A DNA stretch of 64,000 nt, from the NCBI RefSeq assembly GCF_900106975.1, contig NZ_FNNU01000003.1, positions 492,727 to 556,726 on the forward strand, given 5' to 3'. The notes below the pieces were generated by a model. It worked only from the letters and a program-made list of their open reading frames with translations, ran no database searches and was not told the origin of the DNA. This stretch comes from Pseudomonas kuykendallii. GTDB lineage: Bacteria; Pseudomonadota; Gammaproteobacteria; Pseudomonadales; Pseudomonadaceae. Made by a program: the position numbers and the translations under genes. Below, one piece after another: positions 37,809 through 47,666 of the stretch; position 1 is the first letter of the stretch; the number at the start of each line of letters is the position of its first letter.

Positions 37809-38183
37809 TCAAAGACCGTCCTGGCCGAGGTGATCGAGGTTCATCGGCTCGCCGGGCTTGAGATCGAGCAGCCGGCGGATGTCGGCGAACATCGCGTCGA
37901 AATCCTTGTGATCGACGAACACGCTGCCGAAATGCGGATGCCTGCCATGCTGCTCGGCGATCCGGCTGATCTTGGTGGCGAAATTGAAGGCGTCATCGCG
38001 GTGAAGCTCGAAGGTCTCCTCGAAGGCCTTGCCGTCCACGTCGCCCTTCATGAGCATGTGCAGCATCTGCCCTTCCTGCGCGTCCCTGCGTACCTCGTAG
38101 TGCACGTCGATGGAGAACTCCTGCCCGTCCGGCATACCCGGGAAGCTGAGGTGGTGCAGATGCAGATGGCCCGATTCGAACAT
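37809..38183 (-). CDS. DUF5064-like small protein
   Basis: This 124-residue protein begins MFESGHLHLHHLSFPGMPDG and has a beta-rich, charged, His-rich sequence (GKAFEETFELHRDDAFNFAT, HGRHPHFGSVFVDHKDFDAM). The pattern is that of the Pseudomonas DUF5064 family, whose role is unknown. There is no signal peptide or membrane span. It is 54 bases upstream of the dehydrogenase gene on the same strand and 51 bases downstream of the DUF2288 gene, so the four minus-strand genes could be cotranscribed, although no overlap supports that. Confidence 0.65.
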   Translation of the reverse strand: MFESGHLHLHHLSFPGMPDGQEFSIDVHYEVRRDAQEGQMLHMLMKGDVDGKAFEETFELHRDDAFNFATKISRIAEQHGRHPHFGSVFVDHKDFDAMFADIRRLLDLKPGEPMNLDHLGQDGL

Positions 38184-38234
38184 GTGGTGCTCCCGTAAGG
38201 CATAAAGGATCGGACTGTCTGCCCGTGGATAGTT

Positions 38235-38555
38235 TCAGTGCCTGGCACCCTGCCCGAGGTCGCGTTCCTGCACCAGCACCCAGGGCGCCACCACCACCGC
38301 CCAGAGCGGCGGATCGCGGGCGACCAGGTCTTCGGCGAGGGCGTCCTCGATCTTGCCCAACGCACCGCCTCGCATCCATGCACCGACCTTTTCGCCGTCG
38401 TCCTCGGCCACGGCCTGGGCGACTTCCACCAGGTCCAGCGCGGGCGCAACCCAGAGCAGCGCGCCACGGGCGAAAAAGGGCTGCAGCTCGGCCCAGCCGA
38501 TTGCTGCGGTTTCGCCAAGAAGCTTGGCGTAGAGCGTTTCGTCGGAGCCGGTCAT
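38235..38555 (-). CDS. DUF2288 family protein
   Basis: This 106-residue cytoplasmic protein has the DUF2288 pattern: LYAKLLGETAAIGWAELQPF, then FARGALLWVAPALDLVEVA and AVAEDDGEKVGAWM. The start at ATG 38555 (MTGSDETLYAK) has AGGTGAG upstream. The family is widespread in gammaproteobacteria and uncharacterised. It is divergent from the bra operon. Confidence 0.75.
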   Translation of the reverse strand: MTGSDETLYAKLLGETAAIGWAELQPFFARGALLWVAPALDLVEVAQAVAEDDGEKVGAWMRGGALGKIEDALAEDLVARDPPLWAVVVAPWVLVQERDLGQGARH

Positions 38556-38917
38556 GGACTCACCTGTGGCTGTCGCGGAGACGAATGATAATGCCCATGG
38601 CGCAGCGCGCCAAACCGTCGCGGCTGGCGCGCGATGAGCTGCGCGGCCTGCGCAACGGCGTGCCCCGCTCCCGATGTTCCGGTCAGATCTATGCAAACAG
38701 CATGCGAGACGAGGAATTTGCGGCGGAATTTTGTACACTTGTTGCGTTTAGGCGACACCCCTCCGTTCCGCTTGGCGCCTTGGCTTTCAAGCCGTCGACG
38801 CCCGCCTTACACTGTACCGGTACAGTTGTACGGGCACGACCCGGAGGGTCTACCGTTCGGTTCCACGGCCTGCCGCGCAGAGCCGACACAACCAAAACAC
38901 CAGAGAGTGGAGCACCA
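38556..38917. other. Divergent regulatory region between the DUF2288 gene and braC
   Basis: This 362-base gap has no gene. It holds the braC promoter region, including a perfect 16-base palindrome at 38809-38824. An A/T-richer segment at about 38695-38750 (GGAATTTTGTACACTTGTTG) could provide a promoter core. The leftmost 60 bases serve the DUF2288 gene. Confidence 0.5.
38809..38824. promoter_or_regulatory. Perfect 16-base palindrome upstream of braC
   Basis: ACTGTACCGGTACAGT is fully self-complementary and lies 94 bases before the braC start. No T-run follows, so it looks like a protein-binding operator rather than a terminator. The regulator is unknown. Confidence 0.5.
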
Positions 38918-40039
38918 ATGAACAAGGCTACCAAGCAGCTTTCCAAACTGTTCGCCGCCATGGCCCTGGCCGGCGCTGCCAGCTATTCCGTTGCCGCCGA
39001 CACCATCAAGATCGCCCTCGCCGGTCCCGTGACCGGTCCGGTCGCCCAGTACGGTGAAATGCAGTTCATCGGCGCCAAGATGGCGATCGAGCAGATCAAC
39101 AAGGCCGGCGGCGTCAACGGCGAGCAACTCGAAGGCGTGGTCTACGACGACGCCTGCGACCCGAAACAAGCGGTCGCCGTGGCCAACAAGATCGTCAACG
39201 ACGACGTGAAATTCGTCGTCGGCCACCTGTGCTCCAGCTCCACCCAGCCGGCTTCGGACATCTACGAAGACGAAGGCATCATGATGGTCACCCCGGCCGC
39301 CACCAGCCCGGAAATCACCGCGCGCGGCTACAAGCTGATCTTCCGCACCATCGGCCTGGACAGCCTGCAGGGCCCGACCGCCGGCGCCTTCATCGCCGAC
39401 CACGTCAAGCCGAAAGTGGTTGCCGTGATCCATGACAAGCAGCAATACGGCGAAGGCATCGCCACCGCCGTCAAGCAGACCCTGGAAGCCAAGGGCGTCA
39501 AGGTCGCGATGTTCGAAGGCATCAACTCCGGCGACAAGGACTTCTCCTCGCTGATCGCCAAGCTGAAGCAGGCCAACGTCGACTTCGTCTACTACGGCGG
39601 CTACCACCCGGAACTCGGCCTGCTGCTGCGCCAGACCAGCGAAAAAGGCCTGAAGGTCAAGTTCATGGGGCCGGAAGGCGTGGGCAACAAGGAAATCTCG
39701 GCGATCGCCGGCCCGGCTTCCGAAGGCCTGCTGGTCACCCTGCCGAAATCCTTCGACCAGGATCCGAAGAACCAGGCGCTGGTCGAGGCCTTCAAGGCGA
39801 AGAACCAGGACCCGACCGGTCCGTTCGTGTTCCCGGCCTACGCCGCGGTCCAGGTGATCGCCGATGGCATCAAGAAAGCCGGCAGCACCGACACCGACAA
39901 GGTCGCCGCCGCGCTGCGCGCCAACAGCTTCGACACCCCGACCGGCAGCCTCGGCTTCGACGACAAGGGCGACCTGAAGGACTTCAGCTTCGTGGTCTAC
40001 GAATGGCACCAGGACGGTACCAAGACAGAAGCCAAGTAA
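38918..40039 (+). CDS. braC: Branched-chain amino-acid ABC transporter substrate-binding protein BraC
   Basis: This 373-residue periplasmic protein, the same length as P. aeruginosa BraC as I recall it, binds Leu, Ile and Val (and often Ala/Thr). The signal peptide (MNKATKQLSKLFAAMALAGA) ends near SYSVAA, and mature DTIKIALAGPVTGPVAQYGE is typical of LivJ/LivK. DACDPKQAVAVANKIV and VGHLCSSSTQPAS carry the Cys pair and ligand-binding region. The start at ATG 38918 has GGAG upstream. A strong terminator-like hairpin separates it from braD, letting the binding protein be made in excess. Confidence 0.96.
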   Translation: MNKATKQLSKLFAAMALAGAASYSVAADTIKIALAGPVTGPVAQYGEMQFIGAKMAIEQINKAGGVNGEQLEGVVYDDACDPKQAVAVANKIVNDDVKFVVGHLCSSSTQPASDIYEDEGIMMVTPAATSPEITARGYKLIFRTIGLDSLQGPTAGAFIADHVKPKVVAVIHDKQQYGEGIATAVKQTLEAKGVKVAMFEGINSGDKDFSSLIAKLKQANVDFVYYGGYHPELGLLLRQTSEKGLKVKFMGPEGVGNKEISAIAGPASEGLLVTLPKSFDQDPKNQALVEAFKAKNQDPTGPFVFPAYAAVQVIADGIKKAGSTDTDKVAAALRANSFDTPTGSLGFDDKGDLKDFSFVVYEWHQDGTKTEAK

Positions 40040-40057
40040 GCGTCACGCTTGAAACCC

Positions 40058-40087
40058 AAAGCCCACTGCGTTCGCGCAGTGGGCTTT
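40058..40087 (+). terminator. Attenuating terminator between braC and braD
   Basis: AAAGCCCACTGCG-TTCG-CGCAGTGGGCTTT is a perfect 13-base stem with a UUCG loop, followed by GTCTAT. It lies 19 bases after the braC stop. Partial readthrough would give high BraC and lower transporter expression. Confidence 0.85.
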
Positions 40088-40157
40088 GTCTATCCGCATG
40101 TTCCGGACATCCACGCGTCACGAGCGCCGCAGTACGGGATGTTCCAGGAGTCAGGTA

Positions 40158-42324
<2,167 letters not shown>

Positions 42325-42328
<4 letters not shown>

Positions 42329-43092
42329 GCCAGCCGATTCTTGAAGTGAGCGGGCTGTCCATGCGTTTCGGCGGCCTGCTGGCCGTCAACGGGGTGAACC
42401 TGCGCGTCGAGGAAAAACAGGTGGTCTCGATGATCGGCCCGAACGGCGCCGGCAAGACCACCGTGTTCAACTGCCTGACCGGTTTCTACAAGCCGACTTC
42501 CGGCAGCATCCGCCTCGCCGGCGAGCAGATCGAAGGCCTGCCGGGCCATCACATCGCGCGCAAGGGCGTGGTGCGGACGTTCCAGAACGTGCGCCTGTTC
42601 AAGGACATGACCGCGGTGGAAAACCTGCTGGTGGCGCAGCATCGCCACCTCAACACCAACTTCCTCGCCGGCCTGCTGAAGACGCCGGGCTACCGCCGCA
42701 GCGAGCGCGAAGCGATGGATTTCGCCGCGCACTGGCTGGAACGGGTCAACCTGACCGACGTCGCCAACCGCCCGGCGGGCACCCTCGCCTACGGCCAGCA
42801 GCGCCGCCTGGAAATCGCCCGCTGCATGATGACGCGCCCGCGCATCCTGATGCTCGACGAACCGGCCGCCGGCCTCAACCCGCGGGAAACCGAAGACCTC
42901 AAGCAACTGATCGGCGTGCTGCGCGACGAGCACAACGTCACCGTGCTGCTGATCGAGCACGACATGCACCTGGTGATGAGCATTTCCGACCACATCTTCG
43001 TGATCAACCAGGGCACGCCCCTGGCCGACGGCACGCCGGCGCAGGTCCGCGACAACCCGGACGTGATCAAAGCCTATCTGGGGGAGGCGTAA
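42325..43092 (+). CDS. braF: Branched-chain amino-acid ABC ATPase BraF (LivG)
   Basis: This 255-residue ATPase has Walker [10 protein letters not shown], the signature [15 protein letters not shown], Walker [13 protein letters not shown] and the H-loop LIEHDM. The LivG hallmark [14 protein letters not shown] is present. It overlaps braE by 4 bases and is followed by braG 4 bases later. Confidence 0.95.
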
Positions 43093-43096
43093 TCCA

Positions 43097-43798
43097 ATGC
43101 TGTATTTCGATAACGTGTCCACCTTCTACGGCAAGATCCAGGCGCTGCACGGCGTCAGCGTGGAAGTCCGCAAGGGCGAGATCGTCACCCTGATCGGGGC
43201 CAACGGCGCCGGCAAATCTACCCTGCTGATGACCCTCTGCGGCTCGCCGCAGGCCACCAGCGGCAGCATTCGCTACGAAGGCGAGGAACTGGTCGGCCTG
43301 GAAACCCCGCAGATCATGCGCAAGAGCATCGCCGTGGTGCCGGAAGGCCGCCGCGTGTTCGCCCGCCTGACCGTCGAGGAAAACCTCGCCATGGGCGGTT
43401 TCTTTGGCAGCAAGGCGGACAACCAGCAGCAGCTGGACAAGGTGCTGCACCTGTTCCCGCGGCTCAAGGAACGCCTGGCGCAGCGCGCCGGCACCATGTC
43501 CGGCGGCGAGCAACAGATGCTCGCCATCGGCCGTGCGCTGATGAGCAAGCCCAAGCTGTTGCTGCTCGACGAACCGTCGCTGGGCCTGGCGCCGATCATC
43601 ATCCAGCAGATCTTCGACATCATCGAACAGCTGCGCGAGGACGGCGTGACCGTGTTCCTCGTCGAGCAGAACGCCAACCAGGCGCTCAAGCTCGCCGACC
43701 GCGGCTACGTGCTGGAGAACGGCCGGATCGTCATGCAGGGCAGCGGGCAGGACCTGCTGCACGACCCGAAGGTGCGCGACGCCTACCTCGGCGGCTGA
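43097..43798 (+). CDS. braG: Branched-chain amino-acid ABC ATPase BraG (LivF)
   Basis: This 233-residue ATPase has Walker A GANGAGKST, the signature MSGGEQQMLAIGRALM, Walker B LLLLDEPSLGLAP and VFLVEQNANQALKLADRGYV, which are typical of LivF. It is the last gene of the operon and ends before a strong terminator at 43812-43839. Confidence 0.95.
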   Translation: MLYFDNVSTFYGKIQALHGVSVEVRKGEIVTLIGANGAGKSTLLMTLCGSPQATSGSIRYEGEELVGLETPQIMRKSIAVVPEGRRVFARLTVEENLAMGGFFGSKADNQQQLDKVLHLFPRLKERLAQRAGTMSGGEQQMLAIGRALMSKPKLLLLDEPSLGLAPIIIQQIFDIIEQLREDGVTVFLVEQNANQALKLADRGYVLENGRIVMQGSGQDLLHDPKVRDAYLGG

Positions 43799-43811
43799 GC
43801 CTGCCAGAACG

Positions 43812-43839
43812 AAAAAGCCGCCCTTCGGGGCGGTTTTTT
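43812..43839. terminator. Bidirectional terminator after braG
   Basis: AAAAAGCCGCCC-TTCG-GGGCGGTTTTTTA has a UUCG-capped stem and A/T tracts on both sides. It serves braG and the convergent small gene at 43868. Confidence 0.92.
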
Positions 43840-43867
43840 ATGCGCGCTGGCAGGCGGCTCGCGTTTT

Positions 43868-44230
43868 CTACGCGTCGTTGCTGGCGCCCTGCTGCTCGTT
43901 GTCGGCGTCGCTGTCGTCGCCACCGAATGCCGCCATACACACCAGCCGGTGTTCGCCGTCGGCGTCGGCGATGCGCCAGCTGTCGCTCGGCGCATCGAAG
44001 GTGGCGGCCCGTACCTGCACGGAAGAGAAGCGCCAGACGCGGCGGGTGCGGCCGTCCATGCACTCGATGCTCAGCAGGCCGTCGGCGTCGGCGAAGACGC
44101 CCTGCGCGACCTGCGCCAGCGCCGCCTCGTCCAGCGCGAACTGCCAGGCGTGCAGGTCGTCGATCAGCAGCATGTCGGCGGTTTCCAGGGCGGTCAGCAG
44201 CGTCGGTGTTTCCGTAGTCATGAGGGTCAT
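43868..44230 (-). CDS. Small hypothetical protein, DUF5629-like
   Basis: This protein of about 120 residues begins MTLMTTETPTLLTALETADM. The core DDLHAWQFALDEAALAQVAQ and CMDGRTRRVWRFSSVQVRAA alternates strands and ends in a disordered acidic tail (GGDDSDADNEQQGASND). It resembles a Pseudomonas-restricted family (DUF5629, recalled without certainty). It has no signal peptide or span. The start could be ATG 44221 instead of 44230. It converges on braG. Function unknown. Confidence 0.6.
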   Translation of the reverse strand: MTLMTTETPTLLTALETADMLLIDDLHAWQFALDEAALAQVAQGVFADADGLLSIECMDGRTRRVWRFSSVQVRAATFDAPSDSWRIADADGEHRLVCMAAFGGDDSDADNEQQGASNDA

Positions 44231-44349
44231 CGTCGGCAAAGGGAGCGCGCATGATAGCGCCTGCGCAGTGCCCACTGCCGCGCGGGCGCTCACCGCCGTG
44301 ACCGGCTTGCGCCTACACTGGGTGTCCATTCCCCGACAGGAGCAGCTCC

Positions 44350-44949
44350 ATGAAGATCATCCTCATCGGCGCCAGCGGTACCCTCGGCAAGGCGATCGAT
44401 GCCGAACTCGCCCCGCGCCACGAGATCGTCCGGGTCGGCCGCAGCAACGGCGACCATCAGGTCGACATCACCGATACGGCCTCGATCCGCCGGTTGTTCG
44501 AGCAGGTCGGCCGCTTCGATGCGCTGGTCAGCGCGGTGGGCAAGGTGCACTTCGGCGCGCTGGCCGAGATGGGCGGGGAACAGTTCGCCGTCGGCCTGCG
44601 CGACAAGCTGATGGGCCAGGTCAACCTGCTGCTGATCGGCCGCGAGTTCGCCAACGACGGCGCGTCCTTCACCTTCACCTCGGGCATCATCAGCGACGAG
44701 CCGATCCGTTTCGGCAGCTCGGCGAGCCTGGTCAACGCCGCGATCGACGGTTTCGTCCGCGGCGCGGCGATCGAGCTGCCCCGCGGCCTGCGCGTCAACG
44801 CGGTAAGCCCGACGGTGGTCGAGGAGTCGATGGAGGTGTACGCCAGCTATTTTCGCGGCTTCAAGCCGATCCCCGCAGCGGAAGCGGCGCTGGCCTACGC
44901 CAGGAGCGTCGAGGGCGCGCAGACCGGGCAGGTCTACAAGCCGCGCTGA
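44350..44949 (+). CDS. Short-chain dehydrogenase-like protein lacking the YxxxK motif
   Basis: This 199-residue Rossmann protein begins MKIILIGASGTLGKAIDAEL, with the GxSGxxG nucleotide-binding motif. It has VSAVGKVHFG in place of the NNAG motif and SFTFTSGIISDEP carrying a Ser at the catalytic position. Where classical SDRs have Tyr-x-x-x-Lys it reads SSASLVNAAIDGFVRGAAIE, so both residues are replaced. It may bind NAD(P) without classical catalysis or use other residues. Such short SDR-like proteins are common in Pseudomonas next to braG. The start at ATG 44350 has CAGGAGC upstream, and a terminator follows. Confidence 0.8.
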   Translation: MKIILIGASGTLGKAIDAELAPRHEIVRVGRSNGDHQVDITDTASIRRLFEQVGRFDALVSAVGKVHFGALAEMGGEQFAVGLRDKLMGQVNLLLIGREFANDGASFTFTSGIISDEPIRFGSSASLVNAAIDGFVRGAAIELPRGLRVNAVSPTVVEESMEVYASYFRGFKPIPAAEAALAYARSVEGAQTGQVYKPR

Positions 44950-45007
44950 CGAACATCGGAGTCGAGGGATTGTCACACCCAGACATGAGAATCCCCGATG
45001 GAACGGA

Positions 45008-45029
45008 GCGGCCCCTTGCGGGCCGTTTT
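45008..45029 (+). terminator. Terminator after the SDR-like gene
   Basis: CGGCCC-CTTGC-GGGCCG is followed by TTTTC. It lies about 60 bases past the SDR-like stop. Confidence 0.65.
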
Positions 45030-45091
45030 CGCTGCTGGCGTGTTGCGGGCGACTGGTCGATCATGTTCCTTGCGCGAGAGGCGCCGCAGCA

Positions 45092-45128
45092 TAGAGTCAG
45101 CCAATGACACTCATCGCCTCAATCAATT
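45092..45128. promoter_or_regulatory. Candidate OxyR operator upstream of ahpC
   Basis: ATAG-N7-CAAT-N7-ATCG-N7-CAAT keeps the exact spacing of the OxyR consensus ATAG-N7-CTAT-N7-ATAG-N7-CTAT and matches 13 of 16 bases. It ends 70 bases before the ahpC start. ahpC is a classic OxyR target. Confidence 0.55.
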
Positions 45129-45198
45129 AAAACTTTCCCGCCAACCTCGTTAGGATGGCGACATCAAATTTTCCAAACCCCCTGAAGGAGCTCCACTG

Positions 45199-45762
45199 AT
45201 GTCTCTGATCAACACTCAAGTCCAGCCTTTCAAAGTCAACGCATTCCACAACGGCAAGTTCATCGAAGTCACCGAGGAATCCCTCAAAGGCAAGTGGTCG
45301 GTACTGATCTTCATGCCGGCTGCCTTCACCTTCAACTGCCCGACCGAGATCGAAGACGCCGCCAACAACTACGCCGAGTTCCAGAAGGCCGGTACCGAGG
45401 TGTACATCGTCACCACCGATACCCACTTCTCGCACAAGGTATGGCACGAAACCTCGCCGGCCGTTGGCAAGGCGCAGTTCCCGCTGATCGGTGACCCGAC
45501 CCACCAACTGACCAACGCCTTCGGCGTGCACATTCCGGAAGAAGGCCTGGCCCTGCGCGGCACCTTCCTGATCAACCCGGAAGGCGTGATCAAGACCGTG
45601 GAAATCCACTCCAACGAGATCGCTCGTGACGTGTCGGAAACCCTGCGCAAACTGAAAGCCGCCCAGTACACCGCCGCTCACCCGGGCGAAGTCTGCCCGG
45701 CCAAGTGGAAAGAAGGCGAGAAGACCCTGGCTCCGTCGCTGGACCTGGTCGGCAAGATCTAA
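45199..45762 (+). CDS. ahpC: Alkyl hydroperoxide reductase subunit C (AhpC peroxiredoxin)
   Basis: This 187-residue typical 2-Cys peroxiredoxin has peroxidatic Cys47 in AAFTFNCPTEIED and resolving Cys166 in PGEVCPAKW, the same length and positions as in E. coli. It reduces H2O2, organic peroxides and peroxynitrite, and is recycled by AhpF. The start at ATG 45199 has GAAGGAG. The TAA stop overlaps the first bases of a fold-back repeat that fills the gap before ahpF. Confidence 0.97.
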   Translation: MSLINTQVQPFKVNAFHNGKFIEVTEESLKGKWSVLIFMPAAFTFNCPTEIEDAANNYAEFQKAGTEVYIVTTDTHFSHKVWHETSPAVGKAQFPLIGDPTHQLTNAFGVHIPEEGLALRGTFLINPEGVIKTVEIHSNEIARDVSETLRKLKAAQYTAAHPGEVCPAKWKEGEKTLAPSLDLVGKI

Positions 45763-45917
45763 AAATGGTTGTAGAGCTGCTGCGCTAGGCATTGCAGCGT
45801 TGAAATCAGGCTCGGGCTGCTCATTTACAGTTCGTAAAGTCGCCCGCGACTCCGACCGGCCCTCGCCTGATTTCGCCTCGCACTGCCGTCGCTCGCGACG
45901 CTCTTCAGTCCATTTTT
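45761..45917. repeat. Fold-back repeat, copy B (between ahpC and ahpF)
   Basis: The outer arms AAAAATGG (45761-45768) and CCATTTTT (45910-45917) are complementary. Inside, on the minus strand, are the shared parts: GTCGCGAGCGA near one end, the core TTTACGAACTGTAAATGAGC and GCGCAGCAGC near the other. The first two bases fall inside the ahpC TAA stop. No coding capacity. Confidence 0.75.
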
Positions 45918-46016
45918 CGCCGGCTAAGCTCATGAAGTTTAGAAGGTGCCCGACGCCCGGGTGCGATCCGCCCGGGCGTTCTTTTCTCAAAATTCAGCAA
46001 AAGGGAAACCGCCGCC

Positions 46017-47573
46017 ATGTTGGACGACAATCTTAAAACCCAGTTGAAGGCCTACCTCGAAAAGGTCACCCAGCCGTTCGAGATCGTCGCGTCCCTCGAT
46101 GACAGCGCGAAATCTCAGGAAACCCTCGGCCTGCTGCAGGACATCGTCAGCCTGACCGACAAGATCACCCTCAAGACCGATGGCGCGGACGCCCGCAAGC
46201 CGTCGTTCTCGCTCAACCGTCCCAACGGCAACATCAGCCTGCGTTTCGCCGGCCTGCCGATGGGCCACGAATTCACCTCGCTGGTACTCGCCCTGTTGCA
46301 GGTCGGCGGACACCCGTCGAAAGCCACGGCCGAAACCCTCGAGCAGATCAAGGGCCTGGAAGGCGAATTCAACTTCGAGACCTACTTCTCGCTGTCCTGC
46401 CAGAACTGCCCGGACGTGGTCCAGGCGCTGAACCTGATGGCCGTGCTCAACCCGAACATCCGCCATGTCGCCATCGACGGCGCGCTGTTCCAGGACGAAG
46501 TCAACGACCGCCAGATCATGTCGGTGCCAAGCATCTACCTGAACGGCGAGCTGTTCGGCCAGGGCCGCATGGACGTCGAGCAGATCCTCGCCAAGATCGA
46601 CACCGGCGCCTCGGCCCGCGACGCCGAGAAGCTCAACGCCAAGGAAGCCTTCGACGTGCTGGTCATCGGCGGCGGCCCGGCCGGCGCCGCGGCGGCGATC
46701 TACGCCGCGCGCAAGGGTATCCGCACCGGTGTCGCCGCCGAGCGCTTCGGCGGTCAGGTGCTGGACACCATGGCCATCGAGAACTTCATCTCCGTGCAGG
46801 AGACCGAAGGGCCGAAGCTGGCACGCGCGCTGGAAGAGCACGTGCGCCAGTACGAGGTCGACATCATGAACCTGCAGCGCGCCAGCCAGCTGATTCCGGC
46901 CAGCGGCGAAGGCGCCCTGCACGAAGTGAAGTTCGAGAGCGGTGCCAGCCTCAAGGCGAAGACCGTGATCCTCTCCACCGGCGCCCGCTGGAGGGAAATG
47001 AACGTGCCCGGCGAGCAGGAGTACCGTAACAAGGGCGTGGCCTACTGCCCGCACTGCGACGGTCCGCTGTTCAAGGGCAAGCGCGTGGCGGTGATCGGCG
47101 GCGGCAACTCCGGCGTCGAAGCGGCCATCGACCTGGCCGGCATCGTTTCCCAGGTCACGCTGCTGGAGTTCGACAGCAAGCTGCGCGCCGATGCGGTACT
47201 GCAGAAGAAGCTCTACAGCCTGCCCAACGTCAGCGTGATCACCAGCGCGCTGACCAGCGAAGTGAAGGGCGACGGGCAGAAAGTCACCGGCCTGGTCTAC
47301 AAGGATCGCAACTCCGACGAGTTCGTTTCTTTGGAACTGGAAGGCATCTTCGTGCAGATCGGCCTGCTGCCGAACTCCGACTGGTTGAAAGGCTCGGTGG
47401 AGCTGTCGCCCCGCGGCGAGATCATCGTCGATGCGCGCGGCGAAACCTCGCTGCCGGGCATCTTCGCCGCCGGCGACGTGACCACGGTGCCGTACAAGCA
47501 GATCGTCATCGCCGTCGGCGAAGGCGCGAAGGCCTCGCTGAGCGCTTTCGACCACCTGATCCGCAACAGCTGA
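46017..47573 (+). CDS. ahpF: Alkyl hydroperoxide reductase subunit F (AhpF)
   Basis: This 518-residue flavoprotein disulfide reductase passes NADH electrons to AhpC. The N-terminal thioredoxin-like region has the redox pair Cys128/Cys131 in CQNCPDV. The FAD motif is [20 protein letters not shown]. The C-terminal TrxR-like disulfide is Cys344/Cys347 in YCPHCDGP. The NADH motif is [18 protein letters not shown]. Length agrees with the family (about 520). It starts 254 bases after ahpC, with most of the gap filled by a repeat, so it may have its own promoter or depend on readthrough. The start at ATG 46017 has AAGGGAAA upstream. Confidence 0.96.
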   Translation: MLDDNLKTQLKAYLEKVTQPFEIVASLDDSAKSQETLGLLQDIVSLTDKITLKTDGADARKPSFSLNRPNGNISLRFAGLPMGHEFTSLVLALLQVGGHPSKATAETLEQIKGLEGEFNFETYFSLSCQNCPDVVQALNLMAVLNPNIRHVAIDGALFQDEVNDRQIMSVPSIYLNGELFGQGRMDVEQILAKIDTGASARDAEKLNAKEAFDVLVIGGGPAGAAAAIYAARKGIRTGVAAERFGGQVLDTMAIENFISVQETEGPKLARALEEHVRQYEVDIMNLQRASQLIPASGEGALHEVKFESGASLKAKTVILSTGARWREMNVPGEQEYRNKGVAYCPHCDGPLFKGKRVAVIGGGNSGVEAAIDLAGIVSQVTLLEFDSKLRADAVLQKKLYSLPNVSVITSALTSEVKGDGQKVTGLVYKDRNSDEFVSLELEGIFVQIGLLPNSDWLKGSVELSPRGEIIVDARGETSLPGIFAAGDVTTVPYKQIVIAVGEGAKASLSAFDHLIRNS

Positions 47574-47587
47574 TCGATCAGGCAAAC

Positions 47588-47623
47588 AAAAAAGCCGGGT
47601 ATCGCGAGATGCCCGGCTTTTTT
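47588..47623. terminator. Bidirectional terminator after ahpF
   Basis: AAAAAAGCCGGG and CCCGGCTTTTTT flank a 12-base centre that can pair further (ATC/GAT). It serves ahpF and the convergent L,D-transpeptidase gene. Confidence 0.92.
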
Positions 47624-47666
47624 CATGCCTGCGAAAGGTGCGTCACAGGCGCCGCGTCCACCCGCG

